Counted from the first letter of the stretch, positions 1 through 9,215 are shown. The stretch: DNA of 49,817 nucleotides from Desulfosporosinus sp. OT (GCF_000224515.1 NZ_AGAF01000244.1:1-49817), one strand, 5' to 3'. Numbers and translations are program-made. The notes: generated from the sequence alone by a model not told the origin.

Positions 1-1005
1 TGACAGAATTCCTGATAATCTACTAACTGCACCGTTATGATAATTAATTGCAGAACGGGTAAACGAACCGGAGGAAGGAAAACATTGGAAGAACGATGAC
101 ACAGTATTTGCTATACCCTGTCCGATAAATTCTTGATTTGCATTGATTTTTTGTCGTGAGGTACTGGCTATTGATTTAGAGATTGATATAGCTTCTACCA
201 ACCCGATGACGGCAATCGCTAAAGCCCCGCTGAAAACATTCTGAATGGAAGAAAGACTAAATTGGACCATCTGAAACGGCGGCAAGGAGGACGGAATAGT
301 TCCGGTAAGTTTTACGCCCTTCTTATCTAACTCGAAAAGAAGGATTAGACTAATTGGGACAATTATTCCTATCAATGCACCCGGAAGATTCTTATTGACC
401 CTTTTGCAAATCAATATTATTGCCATCGTCATTAACCCTAACCCCAGTGCATATAAGTTCGTTTGACCTATATGGGTTATGACGTAATAAAGTTTTTCCA
501 TCGTTGACATTTGTGCTGAATTTTTGATAGATATGCTCAGTATTGTATTCAGTTGTCCTAGAGCAATCAAAATTCCCGCCCCAGCAGTAAATCCGACAAT
601 TACAGTATGGGATACAAAATTTATCGCCTTACCCAGCTTAATAATGCCAAAAATCATTTGTAATATGCCGACAATAAATGTCATTAAAAAGAGCATTTGA
701 TAGGCGTTATCAAGTCCCATATAGTTTCTCATGCCGCCAGCTACAAGTAGGCATATGGCATTGGTCGGTCCAGTGACCAGTTGTTTCGAACTTCCGAAGG
801 CTGAACCAAGAATGGCTGATACTATAGCCGTGTACAGACCATAGACTGGGCTAACACCCGCAATCAGTGCATAAGCCATTGACTGAGGAATTGCCACTAC
901 TGCCACAGTTAAGGCGGCAATTAGATCTTTACTGAAATATTCCTTTTTGTATTCTCTGATCGTTTCAACTATTGAGATACATTTATTGAGTGTCGAACTG
1001 GACAA
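1..1005 (-). CDS. SulP family anion (sulfate) permease, 3' part beyond window
   Basis: This is an inner-membrane SLC26/SulP permease, likely importing sulfate or another anion. The reading frame is open from the TTG at 1005 to base 1 with no stop, so the C-terminal part, including any STAS domain, lies outside the window. The start is fixed by an in-frame TAA just upstream and by AAAGGTGGG six bases before the TTG. Visible family hallmarks are VAIPQSMAYALIAGVSP near the N-terminus, a run of hydrophobic segments, GLVEAISISKSIA and GSFTRSAINYHNGA. A 27-codon membrane micro-ORF precedes it on the same strand. The anion specificity cannot be read from the sequence. Confidence 0.9.
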   Translation of the reverse strand, partial: MSSSTLNKCISIVETIREYKKEYFSKDLIAALTVAVVAIPQSMAYALIAGVSPVYGLYTAIVSAILGSAFGSSKQLVTGPTNAICLLVAGGMRNYMGLDNAYQMLFLMTFIVGILQMIFGIIKLGKAINFVSHTVIVGFTAGAGILIALGQLNTILSISIKNSAQMSTMEKLYYVITHIGQTNLYALGLGLMTMAIILICKRVNKNLPGALIGIIVPISLILLFELDKKGVKLTGTIPSSLPPFQMVQFSLSSIQNVFSGALAIAVIGLVEAISISKSIASTSRQKINANQEFIGQGIANTVSSFFQCFPSSGSFTRSAINYHNGAVSRLSGILS

Positions 1006-1101
1006 ACCAATCCCACCTTTCAGTACTAAAGCTTACTGCTAACAAACTACAAAGGACCGGGCGAACTGTGAAACATGCGCATGTTCTAGTTCTCTCATTT
1101 A

Positions 1102-1185
1102 TTACCGTGACTTATAGTCACCTACAAGAATCCCGAAAACAGTAACAATAACGATGATAGCCATAAAACCCGCAATCATAACCAT
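1102..1185 (-). CDS. 27-aa single-span membrane micro-protein upstream of SulP
   Basis: A very short frame begins at the ATG at 1185, right after AAGGAGGTGA, one of the best ribosome binding sites in the window. It encodes 27 residues: a hydrophobic stretch (AGFMAIIVIVTVFGILVGD) and a short basic tail (YKSR), so one membrane span is expected. A second in-frame ATG lies two codons in. The stop is 97 bases before the SulP start on the same strand. I do not recognise the family. By analogy with the symporter accessory protein at 1647 it may be a small partner subunit of the SulP transporter. The ribosome site and composition are seen; the role is inferred. Confidence 0.6.
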   Translation of the reverse strand: MVMIAGFMAIIVIVTVFGILVGDYKSR

Positions 1186-1646
1186 TCACCTCCTTTTTTT
1201 CCTTGGAGAATAAAGATTAGTGTGTTTACGCGTTTATAATGAATCTGTATTCCCATAATCAATTTACGCTATGGTTTAATATTTGTGCCGAATTGTTTAT
1301 TGATATTGGCTTGTCCATATCTTATTCCTATTTTCATAATCCATTTTATCTATGATTGATTTTATACGTATTGAGCTGTAGATCTTAATAACAGATTTTG
1401 TATGGACATACATTTCAGATTACGAAGAAACAAGGCTGGAACCTATCACTTCCAGCCTTGTTTCTTCGTAATAAAATTCTTTATTTTTGTCTTGCAAGTG
1501 CTTTTTGAAAACTTTTTGGGTTTTTACGCCAAATTTGGTGTTAACTCGCCATAAATAGCTTTACAGCTTATTTTTATTTGATAAGATAGAGCATAGTATA
1601 TTTATTCACAATTATGAGATTTAATAAATAGGAAAGAGGTGAATTT
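1186..1646. other. Divergent intergenic region
   Basis: This AT-rich region separates two oppositely transcribed transporter loci. It holds the perfect palindrome at 1421-1470. A weak candidate promoter for the plus-strand locus (TTTACA, 16 bases, TAAGAT) is near 1560-1587. I see no further gene. Confidence 0.5.
1421..1470. repeat. AACAAGGCTGG-family palindrome, copy 1 (21-bp perfect arms)
   Basis: The arms 1421-1441 and 1450-1470 are exact reverse complements around an 8-base loop and contain the family core AACAAGGCTGGAA. The T-rich flank (GTTTCTT) reads on both strands, as in a bidirectional terminator. Yet the flanking genes diverge from here, so it cannot terminate either of them. Confidence 0.85.
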
Positions 1647-1751
1647 ATGTTAGGGTTAACTGACCCAGGAGTTATAGCTGCCTATCTCTTATCCATCGGC
1701 AGTGCCCTTCTATGTGTTGTCTATGGTCTAATCAACTGGAATAATGAATGA
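1647..1751 (+). CDS. Symporter small accessory protein (34 aa)
   Basis: This 34-residue protein has one membrane span (PGVIAAYLLSIGSALLCVVY) ending in GLINWNNE. It starts at the ATG at 1647 behind GAAAGAGGTG. Its stop is 31 bases before the sodium:solute symporter start, in the same orientation. The L-x-D-P ... Y-G-L-I-N-W pattern matches the tiny accessory proteins I know from upstream of SSS-family symporters in clostridia. It probably associates with the symporter in the membrane. Family assignment is from memory of the motif, not from a search. Confidence 0.8.
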   Translation: MLGLTDPGVIAAYLLSIGSALLCVVYGLINWNNE

Positions 1752-1782
1752 GGAATTTCAATTTAGAAGGGGGGATTAGTGA

Positions 1783-3378
1783 ATGGGCGTTTTCGTCGTT
1801 ATCCTGGGAATCTATCTATTAGTCACGGCATTCCTAGGTTACTTAGGTTATAAACATACCAAGTCTTCTAAGGATTACATGGTGGCCGGAGGAAATATTC
1901 ATCCTTATGTAATGGGCATGGCTTATGGAGCAACTTTTATATCCACTTCCGCAATTATTGGCTTCGGTGGGGTCGCAGGGTTTTATGGTATGAGTATGTT
2001 ATGGTTGACGTTTGCCAACATTTTTGTAGGCATTTTTATTGCTTTTGTATTCTTTGGCAAAAAAACCCGTGAATTAGGGCAAAAATACGGAGCTTTTACT
2101 TTTCCGCATCTTTTGGGAGCTCATTATCAGTCTTCTTTCATTCGCAGTTGGTCAGCAGCACTTATGAGTATCGTTTTACCATTATATGCCGCCGCAGTTA
2201 TGATCGGCGGGGCAAGATTCTTAGAACAATCCTTAAAAATGAACTATTCTACTGCACTCTGGGTTCTTTCTCTAATCGTTTTAGCTTACGTCTTTTTTGG
2301 TGGTCTGAGAGGGGTCGTTTATACCGATGCCTTCCAAGGTACCCTGATGTTCGTAATGATGCTCATTATTATTATTTTTACATACGCTAAGTTAGGCGGC
2401 ATCACAGTAGCACATGCTAAGCTAGCAGCGATGAACAACCTAGTTCCTGCAGCATTTTTAAAACAAGGGATGACTGGTTTTGCTTCAATGCCTGTCTTCT
2501 TAAGCCAAAACTGGTATTTAGTCATTTCAACTTTAGTACTGGGGGTAGGCATTGGCGTCTTGGCTCAGCCTCAACTCATTGTTCGCTATTTGACCGTTAA
2601 ATCCGGCAAAGAACTGAACAGAGCCTTGATTTTCGGAGGAGTTTTCATTCTATTCATGACCGGCGTTGCTTTTACGGTCGGTGCTCTTTCCAACGTTTTT
2701 TTCTACGAAACGAGCAAAAAAATAGCTCTCACGGCTTCTATCGTTGGATCTGCCGGTCCAAACACAGACTTAGTCATCCCTATGTTTCTAACTCAGGCTC
2801 TTCCATCCTGGCTCTATTACTTTTTATTATTAGGTCTTTTGGCCGCAGCTATGTCGACTATGAGTGGCCAGTTTCACTTCATCTCAACCTCGCTCAGTTA
2901 TGATCTTTTGGGTAAAACCAGCAAAGACGACTCAACTAAAACATTGTGGTTAGCCCGTTTAGGTTTGTTAGTAGGTTTTGCAGCCACAGTTCTTGTCGCC
3001 TATCGTTTACCTGGAAACATCATTGCTTTAGCAACGTCTATATTCTTCGGTCTTTGTGCTGCATCATTTCTCCCTATGTATGCTGGGGCCCTTTGGTGGC
3101 CACGTAGTAGCAAGGTAGCGGCAATACTGAGTATGTTGGTTGGTTCCCTTCTTTATCTCTTTATGTGTCTCTTCGTCTATACTAAAGATTCTTCAATCTT
3201 CGGACTGGCTAAAGCAATAGTTGGTCGTGCTTCACTTGCTGGATCAGGTTCCTTTAGTTATATGGACCCTCTCTTATTTGCACTTCCTACGAGTATTATT
3301 GTTTTCATTGTAGTAACTTTATTAAGCAAACCATTAAATGTGCAACAGAAAAAACAGCCCCTTACAACTGACATTTAG
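1783..3378 (+). CDS. Sodium:solute symporter (SSS family)
   Basis: This is a 531-residue polytopic inner-membrane protein of the SSS/SLC5 family, coupling Na+ influx to uptake of a solute. It starts at an ATG seven bases after GAAGGGGGG. Family features are the early K-D-Y-M-V-A-G-G-N segment, a first helix pair with GATFISTSAIIGFGG, FGGLRGVVYTDAFQG mid-protein, and LLAAAMSTMSGQFHFISTSLSYDLL, the region corresponding to Na+-site helix 8. The overall look resembles monocarboxylate/acetate-type members, but the substrate cannot be fixed. It forms an operon with the preceding accessory protein, and the palindrome at 3409 follows as terminator. A PLP aminotransferase lies downstream, so an amino- or keto-acid substrate is possible. 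Confidence 0.9.
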   Translation: MGVFVVILGIYLLVTAFLGYLGYKHTKSSKDYMVAGGNIHPYVMGMAYGATFISTSAIIGFGGVAGFYGMSMLWLTFANIFVGIFIAFVFFGKKTRELGQKYGAFTFPHLLGAHYQSSFIRSWSAALMSIVLPLYAAAVMIGGARFLEQSLKMNYSTALWVLSLIVLAYVFFGGLRGVVYTDAFQGTLMFVMMLIIIIFTYAKLGGITVAHAKLAAMNNLVPAAFLKQGMTGFASMPVFLSQNWYLVISTLVLGVGIGVLAQPQLIVRYLTVKSGKELNRALIFGGVFILFMTGVAFTVGALSNVFFYETSKKIALTASIVGSAGPNTDLVIPMFLTQALPSWLYYFLLLGLLAAAMSTMSGQFHFISTSLSYDLLGKTSKDDSTKTLWLARLGLLVGFAATVLVAYRLPGNIIALATSIFFGLCAASFLPMYAGALWWPRSSKVAAILSMLVGSLLYLFMCLFVYTKDSSIFGLAKAIVGRASLAGSGSFSYMDPLLFALPTSIIVFIVVTLLSKPLNVQQKKQPLTTDI

Positions 3379-3408
3379 CTACTTGTCAAAATATCGTCGT
3401 ATACCGAA

Positions 3409-3443
3409 AACAAGGCTGCATGCTTAATGCTTCTAGCCTTGTT
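3409..3443 (+). terminator. Terminator, AACAAGGCTGG-family palindrome copy 2
   Basis: The arms AACAAGGCT (3409-3417) and AGCCTTGTT (3435-3443) are followed by TCTCTTA. It lies 30 bases after the symporter stop, so it acts as its terminator. The inner stem is more diverged than in other copies. Confidence 0.8.
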
Positions 3444-3717
3444 TCTCTTACTTATATGCACTAGTTATTCCATCTCTCTGATTGAAAAATATCCTGAAAT
3501 GTCTGTCAAAAGTAATAACCTTACGATTAAAAGTGGAGGAAATAATCATTTTAGTGTAGAATTTAGTTACTTAGTTTTTATAAAATAAAAGGGGAATGAT
3601 ACTAGATTAAGGAAGTTGGAATTCATATATTATTGTAAACGTCATCACTCATTAAATAGAGATACTAAAGCCGACAACTTAGCAAAATAGGTTGGACTAA
3701 GAAAGGGAGAAAGATCC
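3444..3717. other. Intergenic region upstream of the aminotransferase
   Basis: AT-rich sequence in which I see no gene, RNA or convincing promoter apart from the ribosome binding site AAGGGAG at its end. Confidence 0.4.
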
Positions 3718-5010
3718 ATGCATGAGCTTGCTCAAGATTTAAATCAACAGATACAACAAGATAATCCCAATGTTTATGACTTATTATCCGAACTCGGAAA
3801 AAACTTATACTTTCCCAAGGGGATCTTGACTCAAACTGCGGAAGCTAAACAAAAGGCTCACCGTTATAATGCGACGATAGGAATTGCAACCGAACATAAT
3901 CAACCAATGTTCTTACCATTAATCCAAAAAACATTAACCAATTACGATCCTAATGATCTTTATCCCTATGCTCCTCCCGCAGGAAAACCTGAGCTGAGAC
4001 AGCTTTGGCGCGAAAAGCTATTAAACGAAAGTCCGTCTTTAAAAGATAAATCCTTTAGCAATCCCATTGTTACTAGTGCCTTGACACACGGTTTAAGTAT
4101 TGTTGCCGATCTATTTCTTGACGAAAATGATCCTTTGGTTTTACCCGACAAATTATGGGGTAATTACAATCTTATCTTTGGAGTTCGTCGTGGCAGCAAA
4201 AGCATAACGTTTCCTTTCTATACTGAGAAAGGAACCTATAATACGGTAGGGATGAAGGAAGCCTTACTATCTCAGAAAGACCATGGAAAGGCAATTTTAT
4301 TACTTAATTTCCCAAATAACCCAACCGGGTATACACCAACGGAACAAGAAGCTACAGAGATCGTTGTGGCACTAAAAGAAGTCGCCCAACAAGGCATGAA
4401 CCTAGCCGTTGTTACCGATGATGCCTATTTTGGATTATTCTATGAAAACTCCATCAAAGAATCACTGTTTGCCCGGATCGCCGACATTCATCCTAGAATA
4501 TTAGCTATCAAAGTAGATGGCGCTACGAAAGAGGACTATATGTGGGGCTTTCGTGTAGGATTCATTACCTACGCCTCTAAATATCCAGCTATATTAAATG
4601 CCTTAGAAAAAAAGACATTGGGTATTATCCGCGGAACGATTTCTAGCAGTTCTCATCCAGCACAAACTTTTGTATTAGAAGCCCTCAAATCCAAAGACTT
4701 CCACAACCAAAAACAAGAAAAATTTGAAATTCTAACGAAACGCGCCTGTAAGGTTAAACAGATCCTTGATCAGGGAGACTATAGCGCTGCCTGGGACTAC
4801 TATCCGTTTAACTCAGGATACTTCATGTGTCTTAAACTCAAAGGAGTTAAGGCAGAGGCCTTGCGCCTTCACCTACTGGAGCAATACGGTGTGGGAGTTA
4901 TAGCGCTTGGGGAAAGCGATGTACGCGTTGCCTTTTCGTGTGTTGAAGAACCGGAACTTGAACAGCTATTTGACCTAATTTATCAAGGCTATCAGGACCT
5001 ATCCCGATAA
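3718..5010 (+). CDS. Class I/II PLP-dependent aminotransferase
   Basis: This 430-residue cytoplasmic enzyme is a fold-type I, pyridoxal-phosphate-dependent aminotransferase that moves an amino group between an amino acid and a 2-oxoacid. Visible motifs are YPYAPPAGKPELR, ALTHGLSIVADLF for the phosphate region, NFPNNPTGYTPT for the conserved Asn/Pro motif, VVTDDAYFGLFY with the ring-facing Asp and Tyr, and KVDGATKEDYMWGFRVGF with the likely Schiff-base Lys. The C-terminus contains the small-domain Arg (ESDVRVAFSC). Start is the ATG after AAGGGAGAAAGATCC. Substrate is unknown; the family includes aspartate, aromatic and alanine aminotransferases. It stands alone between terminator copy 2 and convergent genes. 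Confidence 0.87.
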   Translation: MHELAQDLNQQIQQDNPNVYDLLSELGKNLYFPKGILTQTAEAKQKAHRYNATIGIATEHNQPMFLPLIQKTLTNYDPNDLYPYAPPAGKPELRQLWREKLLNESPSLKDKSFSNPIVTSALTHGLSIVADLFLDENDPLVLPDKLWGNYNLIFGVRRGSKSITFPFYTEKGTYNTVGMKEALLSQKDHGKAILLLNFPNNPTGYTPTEQEATEIVVALKEVAQQGMNLAVVTDDAYFGLFYENSIKESLFARIADIHPRILAIKVDGATKEDYMWGFRVGFITYASKYPAILNALEKKTLGIIRGTISSSSHPAQTFVLEALKSKDFHNQKQEKFEILTKRACKVKQILDQGDYSAAWDYYPFNSGYFMCLKLKGVKAEALRLHLLEQYGVGVIALGESDVRVAFSCVEEPELEQLFDLIYQGYQDLSR

Positions 5011-5075
5011 ACCGCCTATAAAAGATTTTTTACTTAATAAATTTAATTTCAAAGTAAAACGGAAACTACACTTTA

Positions 5076-5594
5076 TTAAAAATGCTTAGATACTCGTTTA
5101 ATCCAAAATCCACCTTTTAAATGTTTGGGTTCATAAGAAATAACAAATGCTTTGGGGGAGAGTTGCTCAAGGATGTCTAATAACTTGCGTTCATTACATC
5201 TCTTCGCCAAAACCTGCATCATGAGTCGTTGACCATCCTTACCATCTGCTAACCAGGAAGTAACACCATACCCATATTCCCGCAACTTAGACGTTAGTTC
5301 GAGTTCAAAACAATCTACTGTAACCTGGACCGTCACATAACCCAAAGCCAGATATTCCTCGATACGTCCACCTATATACACCCCCAAGCCAAATCCAGCA
5401 CAGTAGGCTGCTAGATTCCAAGGGTTGTCTAGGTTTTTAAGAACTATCCCCAACCCCGACATGTAAACAAAAACTTCGAACACGGAAAGAATGGCTGCCA
5501 AAATCTTCTGGCCTTTGATAACAAAAATCATACGTAGCGTATATAAAGATACATAGACTACGTTAATACCGATAATGGTAAGAATAAGTTTCAT
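5076..5594 (-). CDS. UPF0316 / DUF2179-DUF5698 membrane protein (YebE-like)
   Basis: This is a 172-residue membrane protein of the UPF0316 family (B. subtilis YebE type). Three hydrophobic spans occupy roughly residues 1-85, with GFGLGVYIGGRIEEYLALGYVTVQV at the end of the membrane part. A C-terminal cytoplasmic DUF2179 domain follows (YGVTSWLADGKDGQRLMMQVLAKR). I chose the ATG at 5594 because GGAGGAG sits right before it; a TTG four codons upstream overlaps that ribosome site. The function is unknown for the family. The leader upstream (5600-5730) is rich in hairpins and is described separately. Confidence 0.85.
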   Translation of the reverse strand: MKLILTIIGINVVYVSLYTLRMIFVIKGQKILAAILSVFEVFVYMSGLGIVLKNLDNPWNLAAYCAGFGLGVYIGGRIEEYLALGYVTVQVTVDCFELELTSKLREYGYGVTSWLADGKDGQRLMMQVLAKRCNERKLLDILEQLSPKAFVISYEPKHLKGGFWIKRVSKHF

Positions 5595-5599
5595 ACGCT

Positions 5600-5727
5600 C
5601 CTCCAATTTCAGCTAGATTAGCTATCTAGCCAGCGGCGCCCTTATACCAGTTGTGATTACAGTAATCTCCGAAGACTCCAAACCGAGTCAAGTAGATCCT
5701 TGTGATTAGTGGTGCCTCTTTCCTCAA
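5600..5727 (-). promoter_or_regulatory. Hairpin-rich 5' leader of the UPF0316 gene, candidate structured RNA
   Basis: Read on the minus strand, this leader can form three local hairpins. One is GACTC-N6-GAGTC. One is GATTA-N3-TAATC. The third is GCTAGAT-N5-ATCTAGC immediately before the ribosome binding site. All are bracketed by GGCACC and GGCGCC, which pair with one mismatch. I match it to no riboswitch class I know. Confidence 0.3.
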
Positions 5728-5729
5728 CT

Positions 5730-5760
5730 CAAGGCAAGAAGCCTCATGCTTCTAGCCTTG
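5730..5760. terminator. AACAAGGCTGG-family palindrome, copy 3
   Basis: The arms CAAGGCAAGAAGC (5730-5742) and GCTTCTAGCCTTG (5748-5760) enclose a 5-base loop. It follows the IMP dehydrogenase gene. The T-rich flank (TTTCTTT) is on the plus-strand side only, so termination of the minus-strand gene would be weak. Confidence 0.7.
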
Positions 5761-5805
5761 TTTCTTTACTCAATATTCTTCTTTGTAGCGGACATCCAAT
5801 GATCC

Positions 5806-7308
5806 CTAGACCAAATAATTGTTTTCCTTCAATATAACATCATGTGCCCCCCCTTCAACAATGCTTGTTGAAGAAACGAGAGTCAATCGGGCAGTTTTCT
5901 GCAATTCTTCAATAGAAATGGCTCCACAACTGCACATTGTTGATTTGATTTTACTCAAAGTCAAATCTAAATTATCCTTTAATCTTCCGGCATAAGGAAC
6001 ATAACTATCCACGCCCTCTTCAAAGCTAAGTTTTGAACCTTCTCCAAAATCATACCGTTGCCAGTTCCGCGCTCTGTTTGACCCTTCACCCCAATATTCC
6101 TTGACATAATTGTTTCCTAGTTTTATTTTTTTACCTGGACTTTCATCGAACCGTGCAAAATATCTACCCATCATAATAAAGTCAGCTCCCATAGCCATTG
6201 CTAAGACAGTATGATAATCATGCACGATTCCTCCATCTGAACATATAGGGACATATTTGCCTGTCTTTTGGTAATAATCATCTCTAGCTTTGGCCACTTC
6301 GATAACTGCTGTGGCCTGACCTCTCCCAATTCCTTTTTGTTCTCTGGTTACACAGATTGACCCTCCACCGATTCCTACTTTAACAAAATCGGCTCCCGCT
6401 TCCACTAAATACAAAAAACCTTCTTTATCAACAACATTCCCACCGCCAACTTTTACTCGATCATTAAATTTTTTCTTGACAAACTCGATAGTTTCCTTCT
6501 GCCACTCACTATATCCATCCGAAGAATCAACACATAGAATATCTGCACCTGCTTTCACTAATTCAGGTACCCTGTCCTCATAATCCTTGGTATTTATTCC
6601 GGCTCCAACTATATATCTCTTGTCTGCATCCAACAATTCCAGAGGATTATTTTTATGTTCCTCATAATCTTTTCTAAAAACAAAATAACAGAGGTTTTGG
6701 TTGTCGTCAATAATTGGTAAACAGTTCAGTTTATGTTGCCAAATTAAATCATTTGCTTCGCTAAGACTGATTCCTTCTTTTCCCATTATGAGTTCTGAAA
6801 ATGGTGTCATGAATTCTGCTATCTTTTTGTCCAGATTATCTCTGCTGATTCTATAATCTCTCGTTGTCACAAGTCCAATCAACTTGTTCTGAGGGGATCC
6901 ATCTTCTGTAATAGCAATTGTAGAATGACCCGTCTTTTTTTTCAAAGCAATGACATCTTGCAAAGTATGTTCAGGAGTTAAATTAGCGTCACTGACTACA
7001 AAACCTGCTTTGAATTTCTTTACTTTCTTAATCATCTCCACTTGTTCGATAATCGGTTGTGAAGAAAAAATAAACGATAAACCACCGCACTTTGCCAAAG
7101 CAATTGCTAAATTGTCGTCAGATACTGATTGCATGATTGCAGAAACAAAAGGAATCCTTAATTTCAAAGAAGATTCTTTTCCCCGCTCGAACTTAACGAT
7201 AGGTGTTGTCAGACTAACATTACTGGGAATACAATCCCTTCTTGTTAAATTGGGAATTAGCAAGTATTCACTGAGAGTTCTAGAAGCATCCTCAAAATAA
7301 TAAGCCAC
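5806..7308 (-). CDS. guaB: IMP dehydrogenase
   Basis: This cytoplasmic enzyme oxidises IMP to XMP with NAD+, the committed step of GMP synthesis. A TIM barrel is split by two CBS domains at roughly residues 90-210 ([34 protein letters not shown]). The catalytic loop is [19 protein letters not shown], with the active-site Cys. Phosphate-binding residues include [20 protein letters not shown], and the mobile flap is near [15 protein letters not shown] prefer the GTG at 7308, giving [17 protein letters not shown]. It has GAGG at good spacing and matches how family members begin. The ATGs at 7347 and 7329 lack a ribosome site. Length from the GTG is 500 residues. The enzyme stands alone between unrelated genes; no purine riboswitch is visible upstream. 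Confidence 0.92.
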   Translation of the reverse strand: MAYYFEDASRTLSEYLLIPNLTRRDCIPSNVSLTTPIVKFERGKESSLKLRIPFVSAIMQSVSDDNLAIALAKCGGLSFIFSSQPIIEQVEMIKKVKKFKAGFVVSDANLTPEHTLQDVIALKKKTGHSTIAITEDGSPQNKLIGLVTTRDYRISRDNLDKKIAEFMTPFSELIMGKEGISLSEANDLIWQHKLNCLPIIDDNQNLCYFVFRKDYEEHKNNPLELLDADKRYIVGAGINTKDYEDRVPELVKAGADILCVDSSDGYSEWQKETIEFVKKKFNDRVKVGGGNVVDKEGFLYLVEAGADFVKVGIGGGSICVTREQKGIGRGQATAVIEVAKARDDYYQKTGKYVPICSDGGIVHDYHTVLAMAMGADFIMMGRYFARFDESPGKKIKLGNNYVKEYWGEGSNRARNWQRYDFGEGSKLSFEEGVDSYVPYAGRLKDNLDLTLSKIKSTMCSCGAISIEELQKTARLTLVSSTSIVEGGAHDVILKENNYLV

Positions 7309-7460
7309 TTTGTTTTCCTCGCTCTTCATTTTTAATTTTATATACATAATGTTTTATTATTATTAAGCATTGTATTATGTTTTTAAGCTCATCTTCTTAC
7401 TCATTTTATATTTGATTTAACCCTACCCTTTATAGTCTCTCAAAATTCTCCCGAACACAT

Positions 7461-8198
7461 CTAATCATCAAATAAGTGTTTAAAAAACCGTTCTCTGTTA
7501 TCAAGAAATGCTTTAGTTAGCCGATAGTGGTCGGTCTCCTCGTACTCGACAATTTTTAACCCTCCCTCCTCAAAACTGTAAATGGTTGCTCCAGGGTAAG
7601 CCATTAGAATTGGTGAATGAGTAGCAATAATAAATTGAGCCTTCCCTTCTTTCACAAGGTCGAAGATAATTCTCAGAAAAGCTAACTGACGTTGCGGTGA
7701 TAATGCTGCCTCTGGTTCATCCAATATGAATAATCCTCTCCCGCCAAACCTATTAGCAAAGAGTGATAAAAATGCTTCGCCGTGCGACTGTTCGTTTAGA
7801 GATTTTCCTCCATATGGTTTATATACTTTCTTTGGGTCATAATCTCGCGCTAATTCATCGATGTACTTGGCAAAATCAAAAAAAGTCTCAGCTCTTAAAA
7901 AGAATCCCTGTTTAATCTTCTGCCTCCAAGACAAGGTTAAGACAGATGCCAACTTCAAACTGACATCAGAAAGGCCTAAATCAACAGCTCTTCCACCGCC
8001 TCCAGCGGTAAAACCACATTTATAAGCTAGTGCCTCAAGAAAAGTCGACTTGCCTGCTCCATTTTCTCCGGCAATAAAAATCACATCACGGTCTATTTCT
8101 AAGCTTCCCAGATGAGAAATACCCGGAACATTATATGGATAAACGTTTCTGTCATCAACACGATCCCAATTCATAACTATCTTCTTGAGGTAAGCCAT
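7461..8198 (-). CDS. AAA / ABC-type ATPase (SMC-like single domain)
   Basis: This 245-residue soluble protein is a complete P-loop ATPase domain without membrane or extra domains. It has Walker A GENGAGKST near residue 45, a signature-like SHGEAFLSLF around residue 140, Walker B GLFILDEPEAALS, and the switch His in ATHSPIL. This arrangement fits the AAA_21/RecF-SMC-like ATPases rather than a transport ABC protein. Start is the ATG at 8198, eight bases after AAAGGAG. The Amj flippase gene lies upstream on the same strand, 71 bases away. No partner nuclease or toxin is adjacent, so its role is unknown. Confidence 0.85.
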   Translation of the reverse strand: MAYLKKIVMNWDRVDDRNVYPYNVPGISHLGSLEIDRDVIFIAGENGAGKSTFLEALAYKCGFTAGGGGRAVDLGLSDVSLKLASVLTLSWRQKIKQGFFLRAETFFDFAKYIDELARDYDPKKVYKPYGGKSLNEQSHGEAFLSLFANRFGGRGLFILDEPEAALSPQRQLAFLRIIFDLVKEGKAQFIIATHSPILMAYPGATIYSFEEGGLKIVEYEETDHYRLTKAFLDNRERFFKHLFDD

Positions 8199-8269
8199 CT
8201 CCTTGTCTCCTTTCAGGAAATAACACATTCCTCAGCCCACTAAAAATTCATGAAATCAATTTCCGAATT

Positions 8270-9151
8270 TTAATTATAAATATAAGCAATTACTTGTGCC
8301 GCCGGCAAGAAAAGCACCTGACCTAACAGCGTTCCGACCAATTTAGAAGTGATCAGCAATACAACGAGTGCCTTCACGTCATTATATGGCCTCTTTCCCC
8401 TTAACGCTTGATCAGTAATCATAGCCGATTTGGGGTCAATCAGAAGGGTAAGTAAAATTGAAGCAATCCCATTGATCATTCCCGATGATGCAACAACGGC
8501 AAGCCTATGTTCTTCTGCAACCAATATTGCCGAATAACTTGCCGCAAGCACGCCAACGGTATATATTCCTGTGACTAGTGAATTTAAAATCAACAGTCTT
8601 TTGGGGATTTCGCGATACCTTAATCTTTCGATCATCGTCTTGCAGGGTTTTGAGACACTCTTAACTATTCGTTTAATATTATTTATCTGTAAAGCTTCAA
8701 CCACCAGCGAAGGAACAGAACCAGTTACCTCTAAACGGTTCACCGCTTTTTCAAAAATCCTTAAAAATGAGGGAATGAAAAGCACGCCTAGCAAAGTGCC
8801 ACTCGTTGCCGCAAATATCACAAGACGCATATCTATTAATGGATTCAGGTCGTGAGCAATACTGAATCCAATAATACTTGCAATCAATGGGGCTTGAAGA
8901 GTATTTGCAGTACGAGAAACAAGTGCAAAGATATTAAATAAAGAAAAGGACAACGCCACTTGCCCGCTCTTGACAGAGTTCAATCTCACGGAGTAGGCAA
9001 GAGTATCAACAAGATGGATAATAGACGTTAGAATAATCAATTCGACCAGTGTTCTTCCCACTGAAATACCTTCATCCTTTCTCTGATAGATTCTACCTGT
9101 GTCAATTTTCCACTTAACTCCAAACTTACTGTTTTTTTCGCTATCCTTCAT
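8270..9151 (-). CDS. amj: Amj-type lipid II flippase (DUF2837)
   Basis: This polytopic membrane protein of up to 293 residues resembles Amj/YdaH, which moves lipid II across the membrane for peptidoglycan synthesis as an alternative to MurJ. Family-like features are IIHLVDTLAYSVRLNSVKSGQVALSFSLFNI at the first helices, LVSRTANTLQAPL, and the later DPKSAMITDQALRGKRPYNDV loop. About six hydrophobic segments are visible. The annotated ATG at 9151 has a weak ribosome site and adds 30 hydrophilic residues. The GTG at 9061, preceded by GAAGG, would give a length closer to the family. The assignment rests on motif memory. Confidence 0.8.
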   Translation of the reverse strand: MKDSEKNSKFGVKWKIDTGRIYQRKDEGISVGRTLVELIILTSIIHLVDTLAYSVRLNSVKSGQVALSFSLFNIFALVSRTANTLQAPLIASIIGFSIAHDLNPLIDMRLVIFAATSGTLLGVLFIPSFLRIFEKAVNRLEVTGSVPSLVVEALQINNIKRIVKSVSKPCKTMIERLRYREIPKRLLILNSLVTGIYTVGVLAASYSAILVAEEHRLAVVASSGMINGIASILLTLLIDPKSAMITDQALRGKRPYNDVKALVVLLITSKLVGTLLGQVLFLPAAQVIAYIYN

Positions 9152-9215
9152 TATTCTCTAAATCATAATCTATACCTTCTTGGATGTAAAACAAATTCAA
9201 TTCAAAAAATGGTAA

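Noticed and set aside
7348-7460. Purine riboswitch upstream of guaB
   Set aside because: The region is short and AT-rich and has none of the conserved purine-aptamer sequences.
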